From: Kordia antarctica
Lineage (GTDB): Bacteria > Bacteroidota > Bacteroidia > Flavobacteriales > Flavobacteriaceae
Reading direction: 5' to 3'
Length of the DNA stretch: 64,000 bases
Assembly: GCF_009901525.1 (NCBI RefSeq)
Contig: NZ_CP019288.1
Span: 4,927,501 to 4,991,500, forward strand
Numbering within the stretch: the stretch's first letter is position 1; the number at the start of each line of letters is the position of its first letter. The notes beneath the pieces were generated by a model that was not told where the DNA came from, did no database searches, and worked only from the letters and a program-made list of their open reading frames with translations. Shown one piece after another: positions 50,204 to 59,681 of the stretch. Position numbers and translations under genes: made by a program.

Positions 50204-51409
50204 ATGCGATTACACAGAAATTTAGTCTTTTCAGTCATTGACGGGCTAAACTTAATATTTAATGAAGGCGAATATGCAGATAAAGTAGTTCAAAAACTAC
50301 TGAAACGAGACGCTCGTTGGGGAAGTCGCGATCGCAAGTTTGTTGCGGAAACCACCTACGACATTGTAAGATGGAAGCGTTTATATGCTGAAATAGCTGA
50401 TATAAATGAGAATTACTCTCGAGAGAACTTATGGCGTATATTTGCCGTTTGGGCAACACTAAGAGGTATTGAATTACCCGATTGGAGTCAGCTTGAAGGA
50501 ACGCCAACACGGAGAATTAAAGGGCGTTTTGATGAGTTTTCTAAAATTAGAAAGATCAAAGAATCTATTCCAGATTGGTTGGATGAGCTTTGTGTTGCAG
50601 AATTAGGCGAGAAAGTTTGGTCAAAAGAAATCAATGCATTGAACAAACAAGCGGAAGTAATCCTTAGAACAAATACGCTTCGAACTACGAAAGAAAAATT
50701 ACAAGCATTATTGGCAACTTTTGATAATGAAACAGAATTCGTGAAAGGACATCCTGTTGCATTGCGTTTAAAAGAAAGAGCTAATATTTTCAGAAATGAT
50801 GCTTTCAAAAATGGTCTCTTTGAAGTTCAAGATGCAAATTCTCAATTAGTATCTGAATTTTTAGATGTAAAACCAGGAATGAAAGTGGTTGATGCTTGCG
50901 CTGGCGCTGGCGGAAAATCGCTACACTTAGCTGCGTTAATGGAAAATAAAGGAAACTTAATTTCTTTAGATATTTACGAAGCAAAACTGCGCGAACTAAA
51001 GCGTAGAGCAAGACGTAATGGTGCACATAATATTGAAACTCGCGTTATTGATTCCACGAAAGTGATCAAAAAGTTATATGATATGGCTGATCGCGTATTA
51101 ATTGATGCTCCATGTTCTGGATTGGGTGTTTTACGTAGAAATCCAGATGCAAAGTGGAAAATTCAACCTGGATTTTTAGATAAAGTAAGAAAGACACAAC
51201 AGGATATTTTACAAAGATATTCAAAAATGGTAAAACCAGGCGGAAAATTGGTCTATGCAACATGCTCCATTTTACCTTCTGAAAATCAAGAACAAGTGAA
51301 GAAATTTTTGGAAACCAACGAAGATTTCACATTTGTAGAAGATAAAAAATTATTAGCCTCAACGTCAGGTTTTGACGGTTTCTATATGGCTTTGTTAGAA
51401 CGAAAATAA
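50204..51409 (+). CDS. RsmB/NOP-family RNA (cytosine-C5) methyltransferase
   Basis: The protein has 401 residues from ATG 50204. N-terminal NusB-like/RsmB helical part (1-150), then SAM domain: DACAGAGGKSLHLAALM (motif I), DAPCSGLGVLRRNPDAKWK (motif IV, PC catalytic acid-base cysteine) and VYATCSILPSENQEQV (motif VI, TC nucleophile cysteine). Predicted to methylate rRNA, as RsmB does at C967 of 16S rRNA, or tRNA; the exact site is not assignable here. The C-terminal PUA is short or absent. Confidence 0.9.
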   Translation: MRLHRNLVFSVIDGLNLIFNEGEYADKVVQKLLKRDARWGSRDRKFVAETTYDIVRWKRLYAEIADINENYSRENLWRIFAVWATLRGIELPDWSQLEGTPTRRIKGRFDEFSKIRKIKESIPDWLDELCVAELGEKVWSKEINALNKQAEVILRTNTLRTTKEKLQALLATFDNETEFVKGHPVALRLKERANIFRNDAFKNGLFEVQDANSQLVSEFLDVKPGMKVVDACAGAGGKSLHLAALMENKGNLISLDIYEAKLRELKRRARRNGAHNIETRVIDSTKVIKKLYDMADRVLIDAPCSGLGVLRRNPDAKWKIQPGFLDKVRKTQQDILQRYSKMVKPGGKLVYATCSILPSENQEQVKKFLETNEDFTFVEDKKLLASTSGFDGFYMALLERK

Positions 51410-51441
51410 TCCTTAACCTACTCCCTAAATAATTTATTACT

Positions 51442-53241
51442 ATGAAAAAAACATTACTTTTATTAATTGGTTTAATATCATTAACAGCTTTTGCGCAGCA
51501 AACGTATTATGATGATGTAAATCTTACATTAACAGGAACTCAATTGCGTGATGCACTTGGAGTAAAAGTAGCCAATACACATTCCAACTCATTATCATAT
51601 TCTGAGATTTGGACTGCGACAATGGTTACAGATTTAGATCCAAATAATTCAAACAATGTATTACTTATTTACGGATGGGAAAACGGAAGTGACGGAGATG
51701 TTACCAACGATTTATCAAGAAGTAAGAATAGTAATGGTGGAAGTGTTGGCGACTGGAACAGAGAGCATACGTTTGCAAATTCATTAGCAAATCCTAGTTT
51801 AGATCAGTTTGGAACAAATGGACCTCCATATAGTGATGCGCATAACTTGCGTTCATCAGATGTACAACGAAATGGACAACGCGGAAATCGTAAGTTTGCA
51901 GCAGGTTCTGGGAATTCTGGAACAGTTGGAGCTTTTTGGTATCCTGGTGATGCTTCTGTTGGCGGAACTGACTGGCGTGGAGATGTTGCTCGTATTGTGA
52001 TGTACATGTACATTCGTTACGGAATGCAATGTTACCCAACATTAGTTGCTGACGGAACTGTAAATAGCGTAGATTCAAACATGATTGATTTATTGTTAGA
52101 ATGGAATGCCGCAGATCCTGTTTCTACCTATGAAGATGCACGTAACACATTTCATGAAAATGTTTCAAATGCAACAGCACAAGGAAATCGAAATCCATTT
52201 ATTGATAATCCACGTTTAGCTTCTCGAATTTGGGGTGGAACTCAAGCAGAAGATCGTTGGGGAATTTATGGTACGGATACACAAGATCCAACAGTGCCAA
52301 TGAGTGTGGTGGTTAGTAATGAAACTGGGAGCAGCATTGATGTTTCTTGGGCAGCTTCTACAGATGATATTGGAGTTACAGGATATGATGTATATGTAGA
52401 TGGAGTATTTGACCAAACAGTTTCTACAACTACGGCAACTGTAACTGGTTTATCACCATTAACAATGTACACATTTACTGTATTAGCAAAAGATGCTGCC
52501 GGAAATACTTCAGCTCAATCAACAGGAGTAGATGGTACAACTACCGCTGCTGCTCCAGTTGGAACAGAATGTGAGAATGAAACTTTTGAAAATATTGGTG
52601 CAAATTCAGGACAATACTTAACGAGAAGTTGGACAGGTGATAACACGTTAACGTGGGAAGCTACAGATGCAAGAACAGATCAGGTAATTACCAACGGAAA
52701 AGCAATTACTGTCCGTAACGGAGCAATTACTGCACCAACAGTTCCGAATGGAATTGGCGAATTAACCGTGACAACACAATTAGTTTTTTCTGGTTCAGCA
52801 GGAACATTTGATTTACGCGTAAATAATGTTTATGTCGCAACAATTCCTTATAGCAGTACCGTAACGACAACTACAATTCCTGATATTAATGTTGATGGAA
52901 ATATTTCAGTAGTCATTAACAACAATAGTACTGGTTCTAACAGAGTTCGTTTTGACGATTTGAGCTGGACATGTTACTCACCACCTTTAAATATTGAAGA
53001 TGAAGAAGTAGCAGTATTTAGCATCTATCCAAATCCAACAAATGGAGGTATTGTTTATATCAAATCAAATAATGCTACGGAAATTTCAGAAGCACGTATC
53101 TACGATATTACCGGAAAGCAAGTCTTACAACAAGCAAATCCAACCAACGAAATAAACGTTCAAGGATTGCAACGCGGATTGTATATTTTACAATTACAAA
53201 TTGGTAATCAAATCATTAACAAGAAGTTGATCAAGCAATAA
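51442..53241 (+). CDS. T9SS-secreted endonuclease I-like nuclease with FN3 domain
   Basis: The protein has 599 residues. Signal peptide 1-18 (LTAFAQQ). Endonuclease I/NucM-like domain at about 20-270: DWNREHTFANSL, PYSDAHNLRSSDVQRNGQRGN with the His and Asn of the beta-beta-alpha-metal fold. FN3 domain at about 285-370 (TVPMSVVVSNETGSSIDVSWAASTD), a beta-rich region, and a T9SS type A sorting tail from about 520 (FSIYPNPTNGG to the KKLIKQ end). It degrades extracellular DNA, for phosphate or nutrient scavenging. Preceded closely by the methyltransferase gene. Confidence 0.93.
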   Translation: MKKTLLLLIGLISLTAFAQQTYYDDVNLTLTGTQLRDALGVKVANTHSNSLSYSEIWTATMVTDLDPNNSNNVLLIYGWENGSDGDVTNDLSRSKNSNGGSVGDWNREHTFANSLANPSLDQFGTNGPPYSDAHNLRSSDVQRNGQRGNRKFAAGSGNSGTVGAFWYPGDASVGGTDWRGDVARIVMYMYIRYGMQCYPTLVADGTVNSVDSNMIDLLLEWNAADPVSTYEDARNTFHENVSNATAQGNRNPFIDNPRLASRIWGGTQAEDRWGIYGTDTQDPTVPMSVVVSNETGSSIDVSWAASTDDIGVTGYDVYVDGVFDQTVSTTTATVTGLSPLTMYTFTVLAKDAAGNTSAQSTGVDGTTTAAAPVGTECENETFENIGANSGQYLTRSWTGDNTLTWEATDARTDQVITNGKAITVRNGAITAPTVPNGIGELTVTTQLVFSGSAGTFDLRVNNVYVATIPYSSTVTTTTIPDINVDGNISVVINNNSTGSNRVRFDDLSWTCYSPPLNIEDEEVAVFSIYPNPTNGGIVYIKSNNATEISEARIYDITGKQVLQQANPTNEINVQGLQRGLYILQLQIGNQIINKKLIKQ

Positions 53242-53258
53242 AAGTATTGACAGTTCAT

Positions 53259-53298
53259 AAAAAGCGACAGTATTCATTGGAATACTGTCGCTTTTTTT
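53259..53298 (+). terminator. Terminator after the endonuclease gene
   Basis: AAAAAGCGACAGTATTC-ATTG-GAATACTGTCGCTTTTTTT is a perfect 17-bp stem with a T7 tail. Confidence 0.95.
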
Positions 53299-53325
53299 AT
53301 ACTTTTATGTAAAATAAATCTTACC

Positions 53326-54438
53326 ATGAAAAAAACTACCTTAACACTTGTCTTACTTGTTTTAAGTTTTTCTTGTTTTGCGCAAGATACCGAACCGCCA
53401 ACAACTCCGATAAATTTTCAACTTATAAGTAGCCCTGCGACTCCGCTAGATTATGTTTCTGTACAATGGGAACATGCAACAGATAATGTTGGAGTAGCTA
53501 CTTATGAAATTTACATAAACGGTATTTTAGAAGAAATAATAACGTACGATGCTTCCAGTTCTTTTCAATATATGTCATATTCACATATGCCCAATGGAAT
53601 ATATTGCCTAGCGGTACTTGCTAGAGATGCCGCTGGTAACGCCTCACCGCTATCCAATCAGGTTTGTAAAGGTGTTAATGTATTTTATCAAAACTCACCT
53701 TTCAAACCTTATATATCCGGTTTTTTAAATTATATAGGTGATGATAAAGCTATTGAAATATCAAATCAAACTAGTCGAGATTTTGACTTATCAGATTATT
53801 CTTTAAAAATAAGCTATGATGGTAGTGGAACATGGGATGTAGTATATACATTTCCTGTGAATACTATCTTACCAAGCTCAGAAGTTTTTGTTATTGCTCA
53901 TCCTAATATTTCTATTTGCACAAATGAAGTTGATGATTACAATAGTGACATTACCAACTTTGACGGAAACGATGTGATTGGTTTGTTTAAATATGATATT
54001 TTTTACGATGCAATTGGTGAATTGGGCAATAGCGGGACACTTATCAATACGGACCTCTTTATAAAAAGAACACATATATCAGCTCCAATTCCTTCGACTT
54101 CGTTTGATATAAACACTTGGGATATACAAGTAAATAATGGTAATTGTCCAAGCGATTTAGGCTATTCATATTTGGTTGTATTAAATGTTGAAGACGAAGA
54201 ACTAAATACATTTCAAATATATCCAAATCCTGCAACGGGAAATACAATCCGTTTCAAGACACAGAACAATCAAACCATTGACAATGTATCTATTGTAGAT
54301 ATAAACGGGAGAAACGTGTTCAATTCAACTACGATTCTCAATAATCAATTAGATATAAAAAACATCAAACAAGGCGTTTATTTCGTGAAGATTCAATCTG
54401 GAAACGAAACAAGTATTCATAAATTAATTCGACAGTAA
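53326..54438 (+). CDS. T9SS-secreted protein with FN3 and lamin-tail-like domains
   Basis: The protein has 370 residues. Signal peptide 1-19 (FSCFAQD). FN3-like domain at about 22-115 (VSVQWEHATDNVGVATYEIYING), a lamin-tail-like (LTD) domain at about 125-280 (FLNYIGDDKAIEISNQTSRDFDLSDYSLK), and a type A C-terminal sorting tail (FQIYPNPATGNT to the HKLIRQ end). The FN3 part closely resembles the FN3 of the endonuclease upstream. A surface-binding or nuclease-accessory role is inferred. No catalytic motif is visible. Confidence 0.88.
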   Translation: MKKTTLTLVLLVLSFSCFAQDTEPPTTPINFQLISSPATPLDYVSVQWEHATDNVGVATYEIYINGILEEIITYDASSSFQYMSYSHMPNGIYCLAVLARDAAGNASPLSNQVCKGVNVFYQNSPFKPYISGFLNYIGDDKAIEISNQTSRDFDLSDYSLKISYDGSGTWDVVYTFPVNTILPSSEVFVIAHPNISICTNEVDDYNSDITNFDGNDVIGLFKYDIFYDAIGELGNSGTLINTDLFIKRTHISAPIPSTSFDINTWDIQVNNGNCPSDLGYSYLVVLNVEDEELNTFQIYPNPATGNTIRFKTQNNQTIDNVSIVDINGRNVFNSTTILNNQLDIKNIKQGVYFVKIQSGNETSIHKLIRQ

Positions 54439-54462
54439 AAAATCAATACCATACAAAAAAGC

Positions 54463-54492
54463 AAAAGCTCCGAACATACATTCGGAGCTTTC
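54463..54492. terminator. Convergent-region terminator hairpin
   Basis: AAAGCTCCGAA-CATACA-TTCGGAGCTTT closes the FN3/LTD gene and may also serve the racemase gene from the other side. Confidence 0.8.
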
Positions 54493-54603
54493 TGATATTA
54501 CATATTATGCCAGTAAAATATAATATTGGGTAAAAATACTAACTATTTTTCAAACTATACAAATGATTTTGTAAACGTTGAAAATTAGCAATAAGCGTTC
54601 ATT

Positions 54604-55296
54604 TTAATATTTCAAAGCAAAATCCATCGCTTTTGTGGCGTGAATCGTTGTCGTATCAAACACAGGAATTGAAACGTCTTCCTGTTCTATCAACAAAGGA
54701 ATTTCGGTACAACCCAAAATAACACCTTCTGCGCCTTCTTTTTGCAAACGTTCAATAATCTCTATATAAGCTTTTTTTGAACTCGGTTTTAAAATTCCAT
54801 ATGGTAATTCTTCATAAATAACACGATTAATTTCTTCCCGATCTTCCGCATTCGGAATCAACGTTTTAATTCCAAACGAAGTCAAAATATCCTTAAAAAA
54901 ATCTTTCTCCATCGTGTATTTTGTTCCCAATAAAGCGACGGTTTTTAGTCGTTTCTCTTGAATCTTCTCCGCAGTCGCTTCTGCAATATGAATCACAGGA
55001 ATGGAAACTTTTGCGCGAACTGCATCAATAGTTAAATGCATGGTATTTGCACAAATCAAAATACATGTTGCGCCAGCTTTTTCTAAACTTTGCCCAGCAT
55101 CTGACATAAGTTTGTCCAACAAATCCCAACGACCTTCGTGCTGTAATTTTTTAATCTCTCCAAAATCAACCGAATTAATAATACATTTTGCTGAATGTGG
55201 TTCGCCTTGATGTAAAGTTGCCAAGCTGTTTAAAACTTGATAATATAATATCGTAGATTGAGGCGTAATACCGCCAATAAGTCCAATAGTTTGCAT
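54604..55296 (-). CDS. Aspartate/glutamate racemase family amino acid racemase
   Basis: The protein has 230 residues. Two catalytic cysteines are visible: first in ATCILICANTMHLT (about C82), second in GVILGCTEIPLLI (about C195), with GLIGGITPQSTILYYQ at the N-terminus. Pyridoxal-independent racemase, cytosolic. Substrate probably Asp or broad. It is divergent from hutI, 79 bp apart, but a link with histidine breakdown (glutamate as product) is only suggestive. Confidence 0.93.
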   Translation of the reverse strand: MQTIGLIGGITPQSTILYYQVLNSLATLHQGEPHSAKCIINSVDFGEIKKLQHEGRWDLLDKLMSDAGQSLEKAGATCILICANTMHLTIDAVRAKVSIPVIHIAEATAEKIQEKRLKTVALLGTKYTMEKDFFKDILTSFGIKTLIPNAEDREEINRVIYEELPYGILKPSSKKAYIEIIERLQKEGAEGVILGCTEIPLLIEQEDVSIPVFDTTTIHATKAMDFALKY

Positions 55297-55344
55297 GTCT
55301 TAGAATTTATACGCATAAAATTAGGGTTTTATTCGCTTTGATTC

Positions 55345-55352
55345 TACTTTTG
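55345..55352 (+). promoter_or_regulatory. -7 promoter box TACTTTTG of hutI
   Basis: TACTTTTG fits TAnnTTTG and lies 23 bp before the hutI ATG at 55376. Confidence 0.5.
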
Positions 55353-55375
55353 TACGTAACTATTTTTTTCAAGCT

Positions 55376-56611
55376 ATGACAACATTACTCATCAACATCA
55401 AAGAATTATTACAAGTTCGTGAAACGTCCATTTCTAAAGTTTCAGGAGCTGACATGAAAAAACTTCCAGTATTGGAAAACGCCTATCTTTATATTATAGA
55501 TGATGTAATTTCTAGTGTTGGTTTAATGGTTGATATCGAAATCGCTTCCGCAGATAAAATAATCGACTGTACCAACAAAGTCGTATTGCCAACTTGGTGC
55601 GACAGTCACACACACTTGGTCTACGCGGGAAACAGAGCGCAAGAATTTGTAGACAGAATTAATGGATTGAGCTATGAAGAAATCGCAAATCGTGGTGGCG
55701 GAATCTTGAATTCAGCTAAAAAACTACAAGAAACTTCCGAAGATGAATTATTTGCACAATCGGCAAAACGTTTAGAAGAAGTGATACAATTAGGAACTGG
55801 CGCCATCGAAATAAAATCTGGTTACGGACTCACGACAGAAGCCGAACTCAAAATGTTGCGTGTTGCCAAACGTTTAAAGGAAACCTATAATTTCCCGATC
55901 AAAACGACATTTTTAGGCGCGCACGCAATTCCAGCAAATTACAAAGGAAACCAAGATGGTTATATGGATTTGGTCATCAATGAAATGTTGCCAAAAGTTG
56001 CCGAACAAAACTTAGCAGAATATGTAGATATCTTTTGTGAAAAAGGATATTTCACCTTAGAAGATACCGAGCGATTGCTAAAAGCAGCGCAACAATACAA
56101 CTTAATTCCAAAAATACATGTCAATCAATTCAATGCATTTGGCGGCGTTGCACTTGGCGTAAAATACAATGCACTTTCTGTAGATCATTTGGAAGAACTC
56201 AACGATGACGATATTTCGGCGTTGCAAAATAGCGAAACTATGCCGGTTGCATTGCCTTCATGTTCGTACTTTTTGAGCATTCCGTATACTCCAGCGAGGA
56301 AACTCATGGACGCAGGTTTGCCAGTTGCGTTGGCAACCGATTACAATCCAGGTTCTACGCCTTCTGGAAACATGAATTTTGTGGTAAGTACAGCGTGTAT
56401 CAAAATGAAAATGACACCTGAAGAAGCCATAAATGCCGCAACAATAAACGGCGCGTACGCAATGGGACTTTCAGAAACACACGGAAGTATTACGGTTGGA
56501 AAAGCCGCAAATTTGATTATTACCAAAGAAATTGAATCGTACAATGTATTGCCATATGCGTTTGGAAATAACAATATTGAGCAAGTTTTGATTAATGGAA
56601 AAGTTATTTAG
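55376..56611 (+). CDS. hutI: Imidazolonepropionase HutI
   Basis: The protein has 411 residues. Third enzyme of histidine degradation: hydrolyses imidazolonepropionate to N-formimidoyl-glutamate. Amidohydrolase fold: metal ligands H78/H80 in CDSHTHLVYAGNRAQEF, IEIKSGYG, FLGAHAIPA and the late DYNPGSTPS loop all match HutI. It is cytosolic. hutG lies downstream; hutH and hutU are not in the window. The stop codon is joined to a repeat array. Confidence 0.95.
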   Translation: MTTLLINIKELLQVRETSISKVSGADMKKLPVLENAYLYIIDDVISSVGLMVDIEIASADKIIDCTNKVVLPTWCDSHTHLVYAGNRAQEFVDRINGLSYEEIANRGGGILNSAKKLQETSEDELFAQSAKRLEEVIQLGTGAIEIKSGYGLTTEAELKMLRVAKRLKETYNFPIKTTFLGAHAIPANYKGNQDGYMDLVINEMLPKVAEQNLAEYVDIFCEKGYFTLEDTERLLKAAQQYNLIPKIHVNQFNAFGGVALGVKYNALSVDHLEELNDDDISALQNSETMPVALPSCSYFLSIPYTPARKLMDAGLPVALATDYNPGSTPSGNMNFVVSTACIKMKMTPEEAINAATINGAYAMGLSETHGSITVGKAANLIITKEIESYNVLPYAFGNNNIEQVLINGKVI

Positions 56612-56700
56612 ACACGCTTTGCTTTTGGTATCGCTACGCTCTTAGAATGTTGGACACGCTGCGCTTTTAGATTTTGTCATTCCTGCGTAGGCAGGAATCC
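56609..56700 (+). repeat. TTAGA-NCGCTNNGCT repeat array after the hutI stop
   Basis: Directly after the TAG stop come ACACGCTTTGCTTTTGG, TATCGCTACGCTCTTAGAATG and GGACACGCTGCGCTTTTAGAT, then the CCTGCGTAGGCAGG hairpin also seen in the 33-kb array. Same orientation relative to the upstream gene as in the other arrays. Confidence 0.75.
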
Positions 56701-56738
56701 AATCGTTTTCTAAGGATAAACCCACAACTAAAAAAACA

Positions 56739-57299
56739 ATGCTAAACTTCCCGCTTTCGCTGAATTCGCCACTTTCCAAGTTGTTGCAAAACAAGCAAAT
56801 CACGAATTTCAAAAGCGCGATTGCATACATAAATCAATTGCCGTACGGAAGAACTTCAGATCGTAGTAATTACAGTTTGATTATCTCCGAAAACAAAGGA
56901 ACCTGTTCTACAAAACATGCATTCTTGAAGCAACTTGCTATTGAAAATAACCAAAATGCGGTGGAATTATACATTGGAATCTACCAAATGAACGAAACCA
57001 ATACCAAAGGCGTTGGAAACGTTTTGAACAACTACAATTTAGATTACATTCCAGAAGCGCATACGTATCTTAAAATCAACGGAAACCTATTAGATATTAC
57101 CCGAACTACTGAAAACAATACTTCTTTCGAAGACAGTTTACTAACCGAAGAACAAATTTTGCCACATCAAATTGCGAATTACAAAGTGAATTGGCATCAA
57201 AATTTCATCAAAAAATGGATTCTTGATGAAAAGATTTCTTTCTCTTTTGATGCCATTTGGAAGATTCGGGAGGAATGTATTGCTGCTATTTCAGATTGA
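56739..57299 (+). CDS. Transglutaminase-like protein of unknown function
   Basis: The protein has 186 residues with no signal peptide. A possible Cys-His-Asp triad of the transglutaminase-like fold: Cys in NKGTCSTKHAFL (about 52-63), His in PEAHTYLKI (about 108) and Asp in LLDITRT (about 117). The order and spacing fit, but family match is weak. The gene is set between hutI and hutG in the same direction, which hints at a role with histidine or formimidoylglutamate breakdown, or it is simply a passenger. Confidence 0.7.
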   Translation: MLNFPLSLNSPLSKLLQNKQITNFKSAIAYINQLPYGRTSDRSNYSLIISENKGTCSTKHAFLKQLAIENNQNAVELYIGIYQMNETNTKGVGNVLNNYNLDYIPEAHTYLKINGNLLDITRTTENNTSFEDSLLTEEQILPHQIANYKVNWHQNFIKKWILDEKISFSFDAIWKIREECIAAISD

Positions 57300-57463
57300 T
57301 TAGACTTCTTAGATTGTTGGACTTTGTTAGACTTATGAAAATTGAGCCTTTAGACGCTCACTCAAGATAAACTAAAGTAGAAGTTTAAATCTTTTCGGTA
57401 TACAATTTTACATCAAATCATATAAAAGTGTATTTTAGCAACAAGCAACGGACCTCATAATTT

Positions 57464-58480
57464 ATGCTACATTTGTACACAAACGCAACGCTCGACGCGT
57501 TAATTTCCAAACGAGAAGGTGAAACGAAATTCGGCGAAAAAGTAAAAACACTTTTTTCTCAAGAGAATTTGGTGGCACAACTCACAAAAAGTAAAGTCAA
57601 ATATGTATTGTTCGGAATTCCTGAAGATATTGGCATATTGGCAAATCGTGGGAAAGCTGGCGCAACAACTGCTTGGAAAGCCGGATTGAGTGCTTTGTTG
57701 AATACACAAGATAACGCGTTTAATAAAGGAAAAAGAGTATTAATCTTAGGTCATTTAGACTTTTCTGAATTGCTTGAAACAGCAGAAACCTTTAATCCAA
57801 AAGCTGCCGATTATTACAAGAAACTTTCAACTCTAGTTGCGAAAATTGACGAAGAAGTCAGTTATTTAATGTTTCAAATTGTAAGCGCAGGAAAAATACC
57901 GATCATTATTGGTGGCGGACATAACAACGCATACGGAAATATTAAAGGAACTTCATTAGGTAAAAGTAAAGCGATTAATGTGGTGAATTTTGACGCACAT
58001 ACCGATTTCAGAAGTTTGGAAGGTAGACATAGCGGAAACGGTTTTAGTTACGCGTTCAAACAGTCTTTTTTAGATAAGTATTTTATGTTCGGATTGCATG
58101 AAAATTATACGTCCAAAAAGATTTTTAAAACGATTCATAATCAACCAGAACGCATTCAATATAATACATTTGAAAGTATAAAAATTCGCCAAGAACAAGG
58201 ATTTGAGTTTCAATTAAATAGAACATTGGACTTTATAAATGATCGCCCTTTTGGTGTGGAGATTGATTGTGATTCTATTGAAAATGTACCAAGTAGCGCG
58301 ATGACGCCAAGTGGTTTTAGTGCCAACAAAGCGCGAACATTTGCTTCTTTCTTCGGGAAACAGAAAAATGCTACGTATTTACATTTGTGCGAAGCTGCAC
58401 CAAATCCTGATGACGCAAATGAACTATACCGAATTGGGAAATTATTAAGTTATTTAATTACAGATTTTATGCGGAAGTGA
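57464..58480 (+). CDS. hutG: Formimidoylglutamase (arginase/ureohydrolase family)
   Basis: The protein has 338 residues. Manganese ligands of the ureohydrolase family: H153 in GGGHNNAYGN, D177/H179/D181 in NFDAHTDFR, and D268/D270 in VEIDCDSIE. Consistent with HutG, cleaving N-formimidoyl-glutamate to glutamate and formamide in the last histidine-degradation step; context with hutI supports this over arginase or agmatinase. It is cytosolic. The GNAT gene follows after 3 bp. Confidence 0.88.
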   Translation: MLHLYTNATLDALISKREGETKFGEKVKTLFSQENLVAQLTKSKVKYVLFGIPEDIGILANRGKAGATTAWKAGLSALLNTQDNAFNKGKRVLILGHLDFSELLETAETFNPKAADYYKKLSTLVAKIDEEVSYLMFQIVSAGKIPIIIGGGHNNAYGNIKGTSLGKSKAINVVNFDAHTDFRSLEGRHSGNGFSYAFKQSFLDKYFMFGLHENYTSKKIFKTIHNQPERIQYNTFESIKIRQEQGFEFQLNRTLDFINDRPFGVEIDCDSIENVPSSAMTPSGFSANKARTFASFFGKQKNATYLHLCEAAPNPDDANELYRIGKLLSYLITDFMRK

Positions 58481-58483
58481 TTT

Positions 58484-58948
58484 ATGAATTCTATTGAAAT
58501 TATTCCTTTTGACGAACAATATGCCACCGATTTTTATGACTTAAATATTGAATGGCTGGAAACTTTTTTTTATGTGGAAACGCATGACGAAGAAGTATTG
58601 AGTCAAGCAAAAAAATACATTATTGACAACGGCGGACATATTTTTTTCGCAAAGTTAGCTGATAAAATCGTTGGAACTGTCGCGCTCATTAAAGTGGAAG
58701 AAAACATTTTTGAATTGAGCAAAATGGCAGTTTTACCAACATTCAGAGGAAAAAAGATTGGACAACAATTACTTCAATATTGTCTAGATTTTTCAAAAGA
58801 AAATCAATTTGAAAAGTTACTACTTTACTCAAATAGGAAACTTGAAAATGCAATTTATATCTACAGAAAGTATGGTTTTATAGAAATTCCGATAGAAGAA
58901 AATAATCCGTATGCACGTGGAGATATTAAGATGGTTTTAGAATTTTAG
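58484..58948 (+). CDS. GNAT-family N-acetyltransferase
   Basis: The protein has 154 residues. GNAT fold with acetyl-CoA-binding motif A: VLPTFRGKKIGQQLLQYCLDFS (R/QxxGxG/A-type RGKKIGQ), preceded by FELSKMAV and followed by IYIYRKYGFIEIP. The substrate is unknown. Starts 3 bp after the hutG stop, so it is translationally coupled. Acetylation of an amine of the same pathway is an inference only. Confidence 0.9.
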   Translation: MNSIEIIPFDEQYATDFYDLNIEWLETFFYVETHDEEVLSQAKKYIIDNGGHIFFAKLADKIVGTVALIKVEENIFELSKMAVLPTFRGKKIGQQLLQYCLDFSKENQFEKLLLYSNRKLENAIYIYRKYGFIEIPIEENNPYARGDIKMVLEF

Positions 58949-59123
58949 ACTTGTTTAGATTGTTAGCATTTCGACTGCGCTCAATGTGACAGATATGTTA
59001 GGACTAAAATCATTCTTTTAATCATTGAATACTTTAATCTTTCAATTAAAGAAATAAAACAATTTCTGTTTCGTAACAATTGTGTAGTTTTATAGTCTTG
59101 TATTTGTATTGAATTTAATATTA

Positions 59124-59681
59124 ATGAAAGAAAGTTACAGCACGTTTTTTAGATATTTTTGGATTGTGATTATTGTGGGTTTTATCGCGTATAATTTCAT
59201 CTTTCCTGAAACATTTTCCAAAGAAAATATTGCTATAAATATTCAAGCGTTTGGAAATTACGGCTTGGCAATTTTCTTTTTTTGTCACCTTATTCGTGGT
59301 TTTGTAATGCTTCCAAGTACAGCACTTATCTTTGCAGGCGTTTTCCTTTTTCCAGATGATTTATTTTCAGTTTTGCTACTTTCTGTCATCGGAATTGTAA
59401 TTTCTTCAATGATTGTGTATTATTTTTCAGATAAATTAGGCTTCGCGAAAATTTTCGATAAGAATACAAAAACAACGAATCTTGTGAAGGAGAAACTTTC
59501 TGGAAAATACGGGCCATTATTCATTATGTTTTGGGCATTTTTTCCTTTTGTTCCCACAGATTTAATTTGCTATACGGCTGGCGCAATGAAGATTAATCCA
59601 ATTATATTTGCAGTGAGTCTTTTTATTGGCGAATTGATTTTGTGTAGTGTTTATGTCTACGGAAGTGCGTATTTTATATAA
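59124..59681 (+). CDS. VTT/DedA-like membrane protein
   Basis: The protein has 185 residues from ATG 59124; a TTG at 59109 was not preferred. About five hydrophobic segments, with the VTT (TVP38/TMEM64/SNARE-associated) layout: LIRGFVMLPSTALIFAGVFLF re-entrant-like loop, then GPLFIMFWAFFPFVPTDLICYTAGAMKI. Family members act in lipid transport or envelope maintenance. It is convergent with the histidine-kinase locus, ending within about 10 bp of its end. Confidence 0.85.
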   Translation: MKESYSTFFRYFWIVIIVGFIAYNFIFPETFSKENIAINIQAFGNYGLAIFFFCHLIRGFVMLPSTALIFAGVFLFPDDLFSVLLLSVIGIVISSMIVYYFSDKLGFAKIFDKNTKTTNLVKEKLSGKYGPLFIMFWAFFPFVPTDLICYTAGAMKINPIIFAVSLFIGELILCSVYVYGSAYFI

